Assembly: GCA_016195665.1 (NCBI GenBank)
Contig: JACPZD010000001.1
Location: 62,001 to 126,000 of the forward strand
DNA: 64,000 nucleotides
DNA from: Gammaproteobacteria bacterium
GTDB lineage: Bacteria; Pseudomonadota; Gammaproteobacteria; SURF-13
Reading direction: 5' to 3'
The position numbers were made by a program, and so were the translations under genes. The stretch's first letter is position 1; the number at the start of each line of letters is the position of its first letter. Below, one piece after another: positions 1-8,392 of this stretch. The notes beneath the pieces were generated by a model, which had not been told where the DNA came from, searched no databases, and saw only the letters and a list, made by a program, of their open reading frames with translations.

Positions 1-216
1 GGGACAAGAGGCCTCTTCGCATACGGTGTGCAGGTTGTTTTCGCGCAAGATTCCCTTGAGGCGCATCACCTCCGGAGTGTTGGGCGATTTGGCGCGTATC
101 CAGGCCGGTTTGCGCAGCAGCTCTGTCGTCGGTGCGATTTTGATGGGTATGCGCGCCATCTTGGCGGCGCCTTTCAGTGCGCTCAGGTCTTTGCTTTGGT
201 TGTTTTTCATATCCAT
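1..216 (-). CDS. lipA: Lipoyl synthase LipA, N-terminal part (cut by window edge)
   Basis: Radical SAM enzyme that inserts two sulfurs into protein-bound octanoyl groups to make lipoate. Only the first 72 residues are in the window. They contain the family's N-terminal block with RKPAWIRAK and the start of the auxiliary-cluster cysteine motif, VCEEASCP, whose first two cysteines are visible; the radical SAM CX3CX2C motif would lie beyond position 1. The start is one of two in-frame ATGs (216 or 210), just after a GAGAG stretch. It follows lipB by 9 nt, so the two are co-transcribed, matching the lipB-lipA order of many proteobacteria. Confidence 0.93.
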   Translation of the reverse strand, partial: MDMKNNQSKDLSALKGAAKMARIPIKIAPTTELLRKPAWIRAKSPNTPEVMRLKGILRENNLHTVCEEASCP

Positions 217-225
217 ATCAAACTC

Positions 226-942
226 TCAAGCGCAGGCGACACTCTTGACGTATAGAGATGTACTAATGTCGTGGGACGTAAGATGCCGGAAGCGACCTTC
301 CGTCAGTAATTGTGCATCCACAATAGTGGATTCCAGTTGTTGCGCGATCAGTGCAGCCAACATCTGTTCCAACTCGGCCGTCCCGGCAACAATGCCGAGA
401 CTACGCAGGTCGGTGACCGGCATATCCGGGTAGCCGCAGGGGTTGATCCTGCTGAACGGCGCCAGGTCCATCGCCACGTTGAGACTGATCCCATGATAAC
501 TACAGCCGCGTCGCACACGCAGGCCGAGCGCTGCGATCTTGGCGCCCGCGACATAGACACCCGGCGCATCACGCCGGGTGCCGGCGTTGACGCCGTGCTC
601 GTTCAACAACGCGATCACCGCCTGCTCCAGCGCCGTCACCAACTGCCGCACGCCCCAACCGCGCCGGCGCAAATCAAACAACACATACGCGACCATCTGG
701 CCGGGGCCGTGATACGTCACCTGTCCGCCGCGATCGGTGTGAATCACGGGGATAGCGCCGGGCGCAATGAGATGTTGCGTCTTACCGTTATAGCCCAGCG
801 TAAACACCGGCGGGTGTTCCACCAGCCATAGCTCATCCGGAGTAGCATCATTGCGCGCATCGGTAAAACCACGCATCGCCTCCCACAGAGGCCTGTATTC
901 ACGAAGCCCAAGCCGGCGTACCCTGAGCACGTTGTCAGGCAC
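226..942 (-). CDS. lipB: Octanoyltransferase LipB
   Basis: Transfers octanoate from acyl carrier protein to lipoyl domains, the step before LipA. The protein has 238 residues. The family signature [12 protein letters not shown] is at residues 71-82. The catalytic pair is visible as Lys135 in GAKIAALG and Cys169 in INPCGYP, at the positions known from E. coli LipB. The start is GTG at 942, overlapping the dat stop by 8 nt, so translational coupling is likely. It is followed by lipA. Confidence 0.97.
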   Translation of the reverse strand: MPDNVLRVRRLGLREYRPLWEAMRGFTDARNDATPDELWLVEHPPVFTLGYNGKTQHLIAPGAIPVIHTDRGGQVTYHGPGQMVAYVLFDLRRRGWGVRQLVTALEQAVIALLNEHGVNAGTRRDAPGVYVAGAKIAALGLRVRRGCSYHGISLNVAMDLAPFSRINPCGYPDMPVTDLRSLGIVAGTAELEQMLAALIAQQLESTIVDAQLLTEGRFRHLTSHDISTSLYVKSVACA

Positions 943-1813
943 GGTCTACATCCCGCAAGGCGCGCTTGTAGTCCTGATAAAGCGAGATCACGCGCGCCCA
1001 CAACTGCCCCGGCTTGCCGCCGCTCACGGCCTTTCCGTCCAGGCGGGTCACCGGCAGGATCTCCTTGGCCGAGCTGGTGAGCCACACCTCATCGGCTTCG
1101 CGCAGTTCGTTCTCGCGGATGGCGCCCTCACGGCAGGCGATGCCGTGCGTCTCCGCCAGTTCGAGTATCAAATCGCGGGTGATCCCCGGCAGCAAACGCG
1201 GCCCCTTGGGTGGGGTGATAAGGATATTGTCCTTTACGATAAACAGATTGCTCGCCGCGCCCTCGGTCACCTCGCCGTTGCTGATGAGTATCGCCTCGGC
1301 GGCGTTCGCATCGAGGGCCTGTTGGCGCAGCAGAATATTCGGCAGCAAGGTGATCGCCTTGATATTGCAATAACGCCAGCGGATGTCGTCCAGCGTGATG
1401 GCGGCGACGCCTTCCGACGCCAGACTTGCAGGCAACGGCGCCAACGGATTGCTCATCGCAAACACCGTGGGCGCTACCCCCTTGGGAAAGGCATGATCGC
1501 GCTTGGCGACCCCGCGTGTCACCTGCAGGTAAACAGATTGATCGCCGTATACCTCGGTGGCGTTACGCTCAACCAGCTCCTCCAGAATACTGTTCCATTG
1601 GTCATACGCAAGTGGATTGTCGAGTCGTATCCCGGCAAGGCTGTGGTCCAGGCGCTGCAGGTGCTGATTCAAGCGAAACAACTGACCCCCATAGACGGGA
1701 ATCACTTCGTAGACTCCGTCGCCGAAGATAAATCCGCGATCCAGGACGGAAACCTTGGCCTGATCCAGGGGCAGAAATTCTCCATTAAGGTAAACAGTAG
1801 GCTGAGCCGTCAT
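935..1813 (-). CDS. dat: Class IV PLP aminotransferase, D-alanine transaminase-like
   Basis: Fold-type IV PLP transaminase of the D-amino acid / branched-chain group. The start chosen is ATG at 1813, preceded by AAGGATTACG, giving 292 residues; the frame stays open upstream but enters a hairpin-rich spacer. Conserved features are the FGDGVYEV block (30-37), PLP-lysine candidate Lys152 in [10 protein letters not shown], and Glu184 in [13 protein letters not shown] Dat-like enzyme at this spot, between dacA and lipB, is common in gammaproteobacteria and would supply D-Glu/D-Ala for peptidoglycan. A branched-chain transaminase (IlvE-like) activity cannot be excluded from sequence alone. Confidence 0.85.
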   Translation of the reverse strand: MTAQPTVYLNGEFLPLDQAKVSVLDRGFIFGDGVYEVIPVYGGQLFRLNQHLQRLDHSLAGIRLDNPLAYDQWNSILEELVERNATEVYGDQSVYLQVTRGVAKRDHAFPKGVAPTVFAMSNPLAPLPASLASEGVAAITLDDIRWRYCNIKAITLLPNILLRQQALDANAAEAILISNGEVTEGAASNLFIVKDNILITPPKGPRLLPGITRDLILELAETHGIACREGAIRENELREADEVWLTSSAKEILPVTRLDGKAVSGGKPGQLWARVISLYQDYKRALRDVDRA

Positions 1814-1824
1814 CGTAATCCTTA

Positions 1825-1920
1825 CCCCGCAGCTTGCTGCGGACGCAATGCAATGGGGTTTCCAAAGGGAGAGAGATGCAATTCTCCCCTTTGGTCGCCT
1901 GCGCGGGTTCACCCCGCGGA
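1825..1920. repeat. Three consecutive hairpins between dacA and dat
   Basis: The 115-bp dacA-dat spacer holds three perfect or near-perfect inverted repeats: CCGCAGCTTGCTGCGG (1827-1842), CCAAAGGGAGA pairing with TCTCCCCTTTGG (1862-1894), and CGCGGG-TTCAC-CCCGCG (about 1902-1918). The first lies directly upstream of the dat ribosome-binding site. They may be an intercistronic processing or attenuation region, or a remnant of one of the dispersed palindromic elements seen elsewhere in the window. Confidence 0.6.
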
Positions 1921-1928
1921 GTGCGAAA

Positions 1929-3137
1929 TCAAATTGGCTTAGCAAACCAAAGTTTCACGGTATCCACCCAACGGCGCCACCAACCACCCTGCGCGATATC
2001 CTGCAAAGCGACCAGCGGCCGCGTGGCGAGCACCTTGTCGCCCAGGCTCACCTTCACTGCGCCGTGTCTCTCACCCTTGCCGGCAGGGGCGATGATGCGC
2101 ATGTCAGCCTCCAACGCTGCGGTGAGGTTCTTGTACTGGCCGCGCGGCGCCGTGACATACAAATCCTCGCTCAGACCCAGAGGCAGATCGCGGCTGACGC
2201 CCTTCCAGACGCGCGCCGTGCCGAGAGGTTTGCCGGCCGCATACAGTGCATGGGTTTCGTAAAAGCGGAAACCGTAATTGAGCAATTGCTCGCTCTCCTT
2301 GGCGCGGCTGTTCTCGCTCTCGGTGCCGAGCACGACGGAGATCAGCCGCATGTCATCATGCTTCGCGGAGGCGATGAGGCAGTAGCCAGCCGCGTCGGTA
2401 TGGCCCGTCTTGACGCCGTCCACGCCGATGTCTCGCCACAGAAGTTTGTTGCGGTTGTATTGGGTGATGCCGTTGTAGGTGAACTCCTTGACCGAATACC
2501 ACTTGTAATATTCCGGGAAATCACGGATAAGCGCGCGCGCAAGCTTGGCCATGTCAGCAGCAGTAACATACAACTCCGGATCGGGCAGGCCGGTGCTGTT
2601 GGTAAAGTGACTGTGCTCCATGCCGATCTCTTTGGCGTGTTGATTCATCAGCGCGACAAAACTCTCCTCGCTCCCCGCCGCGTGTTCGGCGAGGGCCACG
2701 GTGGCGTCGTTGCCCGACTGAACGATCATGCCCTTCAGCAGATCTTCGAGCGCCACCTTGGTATTCACCTTCACAAAGGTGCGTGACCCCTCCGTGCGCC
2801 ACGCCTTCTCGCTGATGGACGCCTGATCGGTGAGCTTGATCTTGCCCGTCGCCAACTCCTTGAACACGGCATAGGCCGTCATCAGCTTGGTGAGGCTGGC
2901 GGGTTCCATGCGCTGGTCGGCATTGTTCTGCGCCAGAATGTCGCCGCTGTGAAAATCCATGAGCGCATAGGCGCGCGCCGCGACACTGGGCGGCGCGGGT
3001 ATCGGTTGAGCGGCGGTTTGCGCCTCGGTCTGAGTCGTGGCGGGCGGAGTTTTAGCCGGCGTTTCGGCTGCAAACAGGGGCTGAGAGAGACACAACCACA
3101 GCAGGGTGAAAAAAAAGAGTCTTGGCTGAAGTATCAT
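1929..3137 (-). CDS. dacA: D-alanyl-D-alanine carboxypeptidase (PBP5/6 family)
   Basis: Periplasmic DD-carboxypeptidase that trims the terminal D-Ala of peptidoglycan pentapeptides. The start at ATG 3137 gives 402 residues with a signal peptide ending near LFAA (about residue 24) and then a Pro/Thr/Gln-rich linker. The penicillin-binding motifs are all present: SLTK (81-84), SGN (141-143) and KTG (243-245). The C-terminus ends in a Trp-rich amphipathic stretch, GWWRRWVDTVKLWFAKPI, the typical membrane anchor of PBP5-type enzymes. The frame stays open to 3203 but the longer start would spoil the signal peptide. It sits between rlpA and dat in the cell-wall cluster. Confidence 0.95.
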   Translation of the reverse strand: MILQPRLFFFTLLWLCLSQPLFAAETPAKTPPATTQTEAQTAAQPIPAPPSVAARAYALMDFHSGDILAQNNADQRMEPASLTKLMTAYAVFKELATGKIKLTDQASISEKAWRTEGSRTFVKVNTKVALEDLLKGMIVQSGNDATVALAEHAAGSEESFVALMNQHAKEIGMEHSHFTNSTGLPDPELYVTAADMAKLARALIRDFPEYYKWYSVKEFTYNGITQYNRNKLLWRDIGVDGVKTGHTDAAGYCLIASAKHDDMRLISVVLGTESENSRAKESEQLLNYGFRFYETHALYAAGKPLGTARVWKGVSRDLPLGLSEDLYVTAPRGQYKNLTAALEADMRIIAPAGKGERHGAVKVSLGDKVLATRPLVALQDIAQGGWWRRWVDTVKLWFAKPI

Positions 3138-3221
3138 GAATGTTGAAACCAGGAAGATTGGCTGCTTAGGATAGCAGTTTTTACAGCCGCTGAGAAAGGG
3201 CACAGCCTGAACGGCTGTCTA

Positions 3222-3358
3222 GGGAACCTCTGATGTGTCCTGTTGAACCGCCAAGACGCCAAGAACGCCAAGATTTTTTCTTACAATTCAAACCTTTTTT
3301 CTTGGTGACCTTGGCGCCTTGGGGTTGGCTATATGTTTTTCAGAGTTTCTCTAACAAA
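3222..3358. repeat. Palindromic intergenic element, family B copy 1
   Basis: The arms are built from repeated GCCAAG units: ACCGCCAAGACGCCAAG (from 3247) pairs with CTTGG/CCTTGGCGCCTTGGGG (3300-3325) around an AT-rich loop. A related element lies at 58538-58661. The outer edges, GGGAACCTCTGAT and TTTTTCAGAGTTTCTCTAA, recur almost unchanged in the 25.4-25.6 kb spacer. There is no coding potential. It could act as a bidirectional terminator between rlpA and dacA or be a non-autonomous mobile palindrome. Confidence 0.65.
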
Positions 3359-3362
3359 CCCG

Positions 3363-4403
3363 CTATTGATTCACTCTTTGAGGAGTCCCCAAGCCCAGCT
3401 TAGAAAGCGAGGTAGTCGCCTCGGCGGCCTCTGCGCTGTTCAGCATCGGCCCCAGCCGCACACGGTACCACGTGGCCGTATTGATGATCTCCACCGCCGT
3501 GCGTACCCGTGTCGCGATCCGATTCCGCAACTGCTCTGCGTTGGCGCGGCTCTTGAATGCGCCGACCTGCAAATAGATCCGGTCCGCAGGTTTCGATACA
3601 GGGACCGGCATAGGCGCAGGAGGGGAAATTTCCTTGACCTCCTCTTTGATGGGAGAAGCTTCCGCCTCGATCCCCACCGGCGGCTGGCTATCGGCGCTTG
3701 CGACCAGCGGCACGGGCGCCTGATCGGGCTCGACCGGAATTTCGTAAGGGGGCGATTCGCCCACTCTCGCAACCAGGGTGGGCAACGGCTCGCCGGGCTG
3801 AATCGCGCGCACCTCGACCAAGGCCGTGCCGGTGGGCAGAACGCCCAGCTTGCCGGCGGCGGCGTAAGAAAGATCTATGAGGCGCTCCTCGTGAAAAGGC
3901 CCGCGGTCATTGACGCGCACGACCAGATTGCGGCCGTTGTTCAGATTGGTCACCAGGACATAGCTCGGCAGCGGCAACGTCTTGTGCGCCGCCGTGACGC
4001 CATAAAGATCGTAGGGCTCGCCGCTCGAGGTGCGCCTGCCGTGGAATTTAGTGCCGTACCAGGAAGCGATCCCGCGCTCCACATAACCCGCACTGTTGCT
4101 CAAGGTATGGTAGAGGCGGCCATTAACCTCATAGTAAGGTGGATTCCCATATTTGCTGTAAGGCTCCATCTGCGGCTCAGGTTCCGGGATGGAATCAAAA
4201 TCAACCTGTTGCAGCGGCGCTCCATCTGTTTCGCCCCCTGCAGGCGGCGCTGGCAGGCGTCCCGTCTGGCGCGGCGTGGTGCCGCAGCCGGACACTACAA
4301 CAGTAACAAGCAGCAAGGAGCAAGCAACAACAAAAAGGTTGCACGTTGCACGTTGCACGTTGCACGTTGAAAAAATACTAATCATCCCCTTCTCACTTGT
4401 CAC
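3363..4403 (-). CDS. rlpA: Rare lipoprotein A RlpA (DPBB and SPOR domains)
   Basis: Septal peptidoglycan lytic transglycosylase acting on denuded glycan strands. Domain order is an N-terminal hydrophobic segment with lipobox VSGC (lipidated Cys40), a linker, a double-psi beta-barrel around residues 105-195 with RGIASWYGTKFHG and VRVNDRGPF, a Pro-rich linker, and a C-terminal SPOR domain (about 270-345, from DRIYLQVGAF). The start is uncertain: GTG 4403 overlaps the mltB stop, or ATG 4385. The pre-lipobox coding region is made of four tandem copies of a 7-bp unit, which gives the odd NVQRATC peptide. Copy number changes would shift the frame. Confidence 0.93.
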   Translation of the reverse strand: MTSEKGMISIFSTCNVQRATCNLFVVACSLLLVTVVVSGCGTTPRQTGRLPAPPAGGETDGAPLQQVDFDSIPEPEPQMEPYSKYGNPPYYEVNGRLYHTLSNSAGYVERGIASWYGTKFHGRRTSSGEPYDLYGVTAAHKTLPLPSYVLVTNLNNGRNLVVRVNDRGPFHEERLIDLSYAAAGKLGVLPTGTALVEVRAIQPGEPLPTLVARVGESPPYEIPVEPDQAPVPLVASADSQPPVGIEAEASPIKEEVKEISPPAPMPVPVSKPADRIYLQVGAFKSRANAEQLRNRIATRVRTAVEIINTATWYRVRLGPMLNSAEAAEATTSLSKLGLGTPQRVNQ

Positions 4404-4415
4404 TTGTCACTCGCA
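4339..4415. repeat. Heptamer-repeat element across the mltB/rlpA junction
   Basis: The left part is four perfect tandem copies of TTGCACG (4339-4366) and the right part is two copies of CTTGTCA (4396-4409) with a degenerate neighbour. The left part encodes the RlpA signal-sequence region. The right part encodes the last residues of MltB (RVTSDK) and, in another frame, the possible RlpA start. The 7-bp period matches other elements in this window at 16.3, 36.5, 41.05, 48.7, 52.9 and 53.25 kb. Confidence 0.8.
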
Positions 4416-5388
4416 ACTGTCTCTTCGCACTAATCTGCTGACTGAGTTGATAAACCGCCATCGCGTACAGGGCGCTGTGATTGTAGCGTGTGATCACATA
4501 AAAATTTTGGAGGCCGACCCAGTATTCCATGCCGGATTCCGTTTCAAATTGCAGCAGACTGCCGAGTGCGTCCATAGGCACCGCGTCGGACGCGCGCACG
4601 CCCTGCTCCCGCAATTGCGCCATACTCAACGCAGGCTTCAGGTCGTTTTCCAGTAAGCTCGGATAACGTTCGCCGCTGACCTCGGCGCGGCTTGCCACGG
4701 CCTTGCCCGCCTGCCAGCCATGCTCGTTGAAGTAATGCGCCACGCTGCCTATGGCGTCGCTGGTATTGCTCCACAGGTCGCGCCTTCCATCACCATCAAA
4801 ATCCACGGCGTAACTTCTGAAGCTGCTGGGGATGAACTGCGGCAACCCCATGGCGCCCGCATAGGAACCCGTCAACGACAGGGGGGGGATCTTTTCCTCA
4901 CGGGTAAGTAACAAGTACTGCTCGAGTTCCTTGCGAAAAAAATCGCTGCGCGGCGGATAATCGAAGGCAAGTGTCGCGAGCGCATCCAGAACCCGGTAAG
5001 AACCGGTGTTCTTTCCGTAGCGGGTTTCCACGCCGATAATCGCCACGATGATCTCCGCCGGCACGCCATAGGTCTTCTCGGCACGGGCCAGATCCGCGGC
5101 GTGCTCATTCCAAAACTCCACACCGCCCTCGATACGCGCGCGGGTGAGGAAAATGTCGCGGTATTCGTACCAGGGTTTCGCCTCGGCGGGGCGCGAGATG
5201 GCCTCGATGATATCCGGCTTAAGCTCCGCCTGACTAAACAGCGCGGCCAGTTCGGTGCGTTGAAAGTTGTGGCGGCTGACCATCTCATCCAGAAAGCCGC
5301 GCAACTCCGGCTTGCTCATTACGCTGAGTGTCTCCGCGGACACGGCGCCGCAGAGAGCGAACAGCAACATTCCCAGTCTAATTTTCAA
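4393..5388 (-). CDS. mltB: Membrane-bound lytic transglycosylase B MltB
   Basis: Cleaves the glycan strands of peptidoglycan, forming 1,6-anhydro-MurNAc ends. It has 331 residues with a signal peptide ending at VSA (about residue 18). The catalytic glutamate is Glu121 in GVETRYG, followed by family blocks GAMGLPQFIPSSFR and DFDGDGRRDLW. The start is TTG at 5388, overlapping the rodA TGA stop (TTGA), which implies coupling. No lipobox cysteine is obvious after the signal, so it may be a soluble periplasmic form. Its last six residues come from heptamer repeats. Confidence 0.94.
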   Translation of the reverse strand: MKIRLGMLLFALCGAVSAETLSVMSKPELRGFLDEMVSRHNFQRTELAALFSQAELKPDIIEAISRPAEAKPWYEYRDIFLTRARIEGGVEFWNEHAADLARAEKTYGVPAEIIVAIIGVETRYGKNTGSYRVLDALATLAFDYPPRSDFFRKELEQYLLLTREEKIPPLSLTGSYAGAMGLPQFIPSSFRSYAVDFDGDGRRDLWSNTSDAIGSVAHYFNEHGWQAGKAVASRAEVSGERYPSLLENDLKPALSMAQLREQGVRASDAVPMDALGSLLQFETESGMEYWVGLQNFYVITRYNHSALYAMAVYQLSQQISAKRQLRVTSDK

Positions 5389-6479
5389 TATAGCCCTCGG
5401 GCATGCAGCGATTTCCTATGAGTGTGGATAGACATCAGGATACCGAAACCCGCCATCAGTGTCACCAGCGAGGTACCCCCATAGCTTATCAGCGGCAGCG
5501 GCACGCCGACGACCGGCATCAACCCAATCACCATGCCGACGTTCACGAACACATACACAAAAAGCGTCAGCGACAGGCTCGCCGCCAGCAGCCGTGCATA
5601 GACATCCTGAGCACGCACGGCAATATATACCCCGCGTAAAATTATGAACAGATACAGCGCCAACAGCAACAGGATGCCGGTCAAGCCAAATTCTTCGCCA
5701 TATACCGCGAAGATGAAGTCGGTGGTGCGCTCCGGTAAAAAGTCGAGATAAGCCTGCGTGCCGTTCAACCAGCCTTTGCCATACATCCCGCCTGAGCCTA
5801 TGGCGATCGTTGATTGAATGGTGTGATAGCCCGTGCCAAGCGGATCGTTTTCAGGATGAAGAAAGGTGAGAATGCGTTGCCGCTGGTAGTCGTGCAGGAA
5901 GTACCACAAAATCGGCGCCATGACGGCCACCCCCAACCCAAATGCCCCGACCAGCCGCCAACTCATCCCCGCCCACAGCAAGACGAATACCCCGGCGCAG
6001 GCCACCAGCAGCGCCGTACCCAAATCGGGCTGCTTGGCGATCAGCGCCGCCGGCACAATCGCCATCAGACCGGCCAGGGTGATTTGCCGAACAGTAGGAG
6101 GCAATGGCCTGTCCTTGAGATACCAAGCCACCATCATGGGCGCCGCGAGCTTCATGATCTCCGCAGGCTGAAAGCGGAACAGCTTGAGATCCAGCCAGCG
6201 CTGAGCACCCTTGCTGGTATCGCCAAAAACCAACACTGCGGTCAACAGGATCAGTCCTATCCCGAATAACCAGGGCGCCAGCCGTTGCAGTTGATATGGG
6301 GGTAATTGCGCCAGCAGCAGCAGCACCGCGAAGCCGAGCATCAAACGTTGCCCATGGCGGATAAGAAGCTGGGTATCCTGCCCCCCCGCGCTATACAAAA
6401 TCACAAAACCCAGCGCGGCAACCAACAACAGGCCAACCAACAGCGGGATATCCAGGTGAAGTTTGCGGGGGAGGTTCAT
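5385..6479 (-). CDS. rodA: Rod-shape peptidoglycan polymerase RodA (SEDS family)
   Basis: SEDS glycosyltransferase of the elongasome, the partner of PBP2. It is 364 residues with about ten membrane segments and the SEDS hallmarks AKQPDLGTALL, FLHPENDPLGTGYH, FLPERTTDFIFAVYGEEFG and the C-terminal PLPLISYGGTS. The length fits E. coli RodA (370). It is the first gene of the minus-strand cluster here; the usual upstream mrdA (PBP2), rlmH and rsfS are not in front of it. The region upstream is a palindromic repeat and the terminator of an unrelated operon, so a rearrangement probably separated them. Confidence 0.96.
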   Translation of the reverse strand: MNLPRKLHLDIPLLVGLLLVAALGFVILYSAGGQDTQLLIRHGQRLMLGFAVLLLLAQLPPYQLQRLAPWLFGIGLILLTAVLVFGDTSKGAQRWLDLKLFRFQPAEIMKLAAPMMVAWYLKDRPLPPTVRQITLAGLMAIVPAALIAKQPDLGTALLVACAGVFVLLWAGMSWRLVGAFGLGVAVMAPILWYFLHDYQRQRILTFLHPENDPLGTGYHTIQSTIAIGSGGMYGKGWLNGTQAYLDFLPERTTDFIFAVYGEEFGLTGILLLLALYLFIILRGVYIAVRAQDVYARLLAASLSLTLFVYVFVNVGMVIGLMPVVGVPLPLISYGGTSLVTLMAGFGILMSIHTHRKSLHARGLY

Positions 6480-6513
6480 GATGATGTGCTTTTGGACTGA
6501 TTAAAGAAACCGA

Positions 6514-6573
6514 TTTACCGCAGGGGACGCGGAGAATATGTTTTCATCCTAAAAAAGCTCTGCGGTGAATCAT
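6514..6573. repeat. Palindromic element, family A, short copy
   Basis: The arms TTACCGCAGGGGACGCGGAG (6515-6534) and CTCTGCGGTGAA (6559-6570) flank an AT-rich loop. The core CCGC-RGAGGACGC-GGAGG is shared with copies at 39.6, 54.2, 54.9 and 57.1 kb. It lies upstream of rodA, with no gene inside. Confidence 0.65.
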
Positions 6574-6603
6574 TATACCGTGGAGGTTGTTCCCGCTGTT
6601 AAA

Positions 6604-6640
6604 TCAAAAAAAAACGGCATCGTGTTTCCACGATGCCGTT
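6604..6640 (-). terminator. Rho-independent terminator of the phosphoesterase-cytochrome operon
   Basis: On the minus strand, the 12-bp stem AACGGCATCGTG / CACGATGCCGTT closes on a GAAA tetraloop and is followed at once by a run of at least eight T. It lies 45 nt past the cytochrome stop codon. Confidence 0.93.
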
Positions 6641-6684
6641 CCATGTACTATTTTGTTGCGTGTATGCTTATACTACGACCTGGT

Positions 6685-7098
6685 TTAGTGCTTGCCAGGA
6701 GCCAGCGGAACGCCACGGCGCTCCCAGACATTGTAGGCGATGAGGTCAATCATAGCCGGATCGTCAGCCTTCAACGGCTTGCCTTCCAACAGGTTCTCGA
6801 TACACCAGTTCACCATCTCATAGAACTGAGAGACTTTGCCCAACTGCTTCTGGTACTTCGGGTAGGTCTCCGGGTGCATGTTGGCGCCGTTCGGGTGGCA
6901 CTGGGCACAGGCTACATTGTTGCCCTTGATACCACCGTGCGAAAGGTCATCACCTCTTTTTACCGAGGCGTCAAACTCTTCTTGATACTTCTTGAGGTCG
7001 GCATCAGTGAAGACTTCGGCGTTGACCGGTACCGTGAAGGCAAGACCAAATGCCAAAGCTACGCCCGCAGCGACCAAACTATTCTTACGTATTTTCAT
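6685..7098 (-). CDS. Periplasmic monoheme c-type cytochrome
   Basis: Small exported electron carrier of 137 residues. ATG 7098 has a good AAGGAG ribosome site. A signal peptide ends at VNA (26-27). There is one heme motif, CAQCH (64-68), and Met74 in GANMHPETYP is a possible axial ligand. The segment MVNWCIENLLEGKPL with Cys99 resembles the C-terminal half of SoxA-type cytochromes, but one heme and the short length make it a distinct protein. It lies 37 nt after the TAT-exported metallophosphoesterase and before a strong terminator, so the two form a bicistron. Its redox partner is unknown. Confidence 0.88.
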   Translation of the reverse strand: MKIRKNSLVAAGVALAFGLAFTVPVNAEVFTDADLKKYQEEFDASVKRGDDLSHGGIKGNNVACAQCHPNGANMHPETYPKYQKQLGKVSQFYEMVNWCIENLLEGKPLKADDPAMIDLIAYNVWERRGVPLAPGKH

Positions 7099-7135
7099 CT
7101 TTATGCTCCTTAATATTTGGTTAGTGCTATTGGGC

Positions 7136-8206
7136 TTAGTAGTGTTGCGCGGCCGGGCCGGCGGTGTAGCCGACGTCCTGGAACTTGCCTTCCCAGGCGA
7201 CCTTACGCTCAGGATTGTCGAAGCCCTTGAGGTCCACTTCGAACTTGTCACCACCGTTGGTGTTAACAAAGTACCAACCCGTGGCGTCGCGGAAGTTCGA
7301 GATGTCCGAGCGATTCATGGGCAGAATCAGCGTGGGCAGCGCGTTCGGGGCCTGGGTGTAGGTGGTCGGATACGGCCACGGCCATGCAGTCGAGAAGTTC
7401 GACAGGAAGGCGATATTGCCGATCTGGTTGGCTTGCGGCTGATGCACGTGGTTGTACAGAACGGTGGAACGCTTGAAGGGCTGCAACAGGGCCTGGATCT
7501 CTTCAGCATCCTCGGTCCAGAAGTTCCAGCCGGCGAAGATCTTTTGGATCGGGGAGTGCGAGAGCACGATAATAGGCGTGCCCTTGTCAACCTTATCCAG
7601 ATCGCCCTTCAACCAAGCCAAGCCTTCAGCGCCGAGACGGAAGGGAGAACCCTTTGGGTTATCCAGACGCTCCATCATGACCATGCGGCCCTTCGGGTCT
7701 TTGGCCCACTCGGCTTCCCACTCCGTCGATGCGCGGATGGTGGTCAAGGCGACGAAATGCACGCCCTTGTGGTCGAAGCTGTAGTTGTCGGCGGGGATCC
7801 CGTAGGTCTTGCGAGAGGCGGCGCCCATGTCGAGGAAGTAGTCATGCTCACCGTTGATGGCCTTCATTGGAATGCCGGCCTTGGAGTACATCTCCATACC
7901 GTGATCCAACTCGGCGGCGATACCCTGCTGGGCCATGTCGCCACCGAAGTAGCAGAAGTCCGGCTTCGGCTTCATGTTGGCCAGCTCGGAGACAGCGCGC
8001 TTGAAGCCGTTATCCCAGTTGGAGACGAACTTGGTGCCTTTGATCTGCTGGATGTGAGCGTCGGTGATCCAGGCGAAGGTAAACGTCTCGGCAGCGTTAG
8101 CCTGCTCGACCGTTACCAGACTCATCGGCACGATGCCTGTAGCGCCAGCGGCGGCCAGTGCACCCGCGCCTTTGAGGAAACTGCGGCGACTAGTGTTTAT
8201 CATCAT
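7136..8206 (-). CDS. TAT-exported metallophosphoesterase
   Basis: Calcineurin-like phosphoesterase of 356 residues with a twin-arginine signal, SRRSFLKGAG (6-15), and hydrophobic stretch to about residue 39. Metal-site motifs are Asp49-x-His51 in ITDAHI, Asp90 in GGDMAQ, Glu120-His121-Asp122, His217 in LSHSPI, and His253/His255 in YNHVHQ. The usual GNHD asparagine is glutamate here (GEHD) and the last GHxH glycine is Asn, so metal chemistry or substrate may differ. ATG 8203 fits the AGGAG site better than ATG 8206. TAT export suggests folding with metal in the cytoplasm. The substrate is unknown; co-transcription with a cytochrome c is unusual. Confidence 0.9.
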   Translation of the reverse strand: MMINTSRRSFLKGAGALAAAGATGIVPMSLVTVEQANAAETFTFAWITDAHIQQIKGTKFVSNWDNGFKRAVSELANMKPKPDFCYFGGDMAQQGIAAELDHGMEMYSKAGIPMKAINGEHDYFLDMGAASRKTYGIPADNYSFDHKGVHFVALTTIRASTEWEAEWAKDPKGRMVMMERLDNPKGSPFRLGAEGLAWLKGDLDKVDKGTPIIVLSHSPIQKIFAGWNFWTEDAEEIQALLQPFKRSTVLYNHVHQPQANQIGNIAFLSNFSTAWPWPYPTTYTQAPNALPTLILPMNRSDISNFRDATGWYFVNTNGGDKFEVDLKGFDNPERKVAWEGKFQDVGYTAGPAAQHY

Positions 8207-8284
8207 TTCTCTCCTGATTAATGAAATGTGGAAGTTTTTTTAGAATGATTTTTTAGGTTAATCAATTACTTAAATCAATCCTAA

Positions 8285-8302
8285 TGGTTTGGACTAAACC
8301 AT
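8285..8302. promoter_or_regulatory. Palindrome upstream of the phosphoesterase operon
   Basis: ATGGTTTGGACTAAACCAT is an inverted repeat (TGGTTT/AAACCA) about 80 bp before the phosphoesterase start, in the otherwise empty, AT-rich 186-bp spacer to rimO. It is a candidate operator; no regulator gene is adjacent. Confidence 0.35.
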
Positions 8303-8392
8303 GATCGAATCTTATAGCGGCGCCGTTTAGTTTGTCAAGCGGTTGTAAGTCAAAACAAAAAGATATTTTTTAGAAACCGTCCAAACCCTAAA

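Noticed and set aside
8207-8392. Short gene in the spacer between rimO and the phosphoesterase
   Set aside because: Sequence is AT-rich with stops in all frames and no ribosome site; only a candidate operator is seen.
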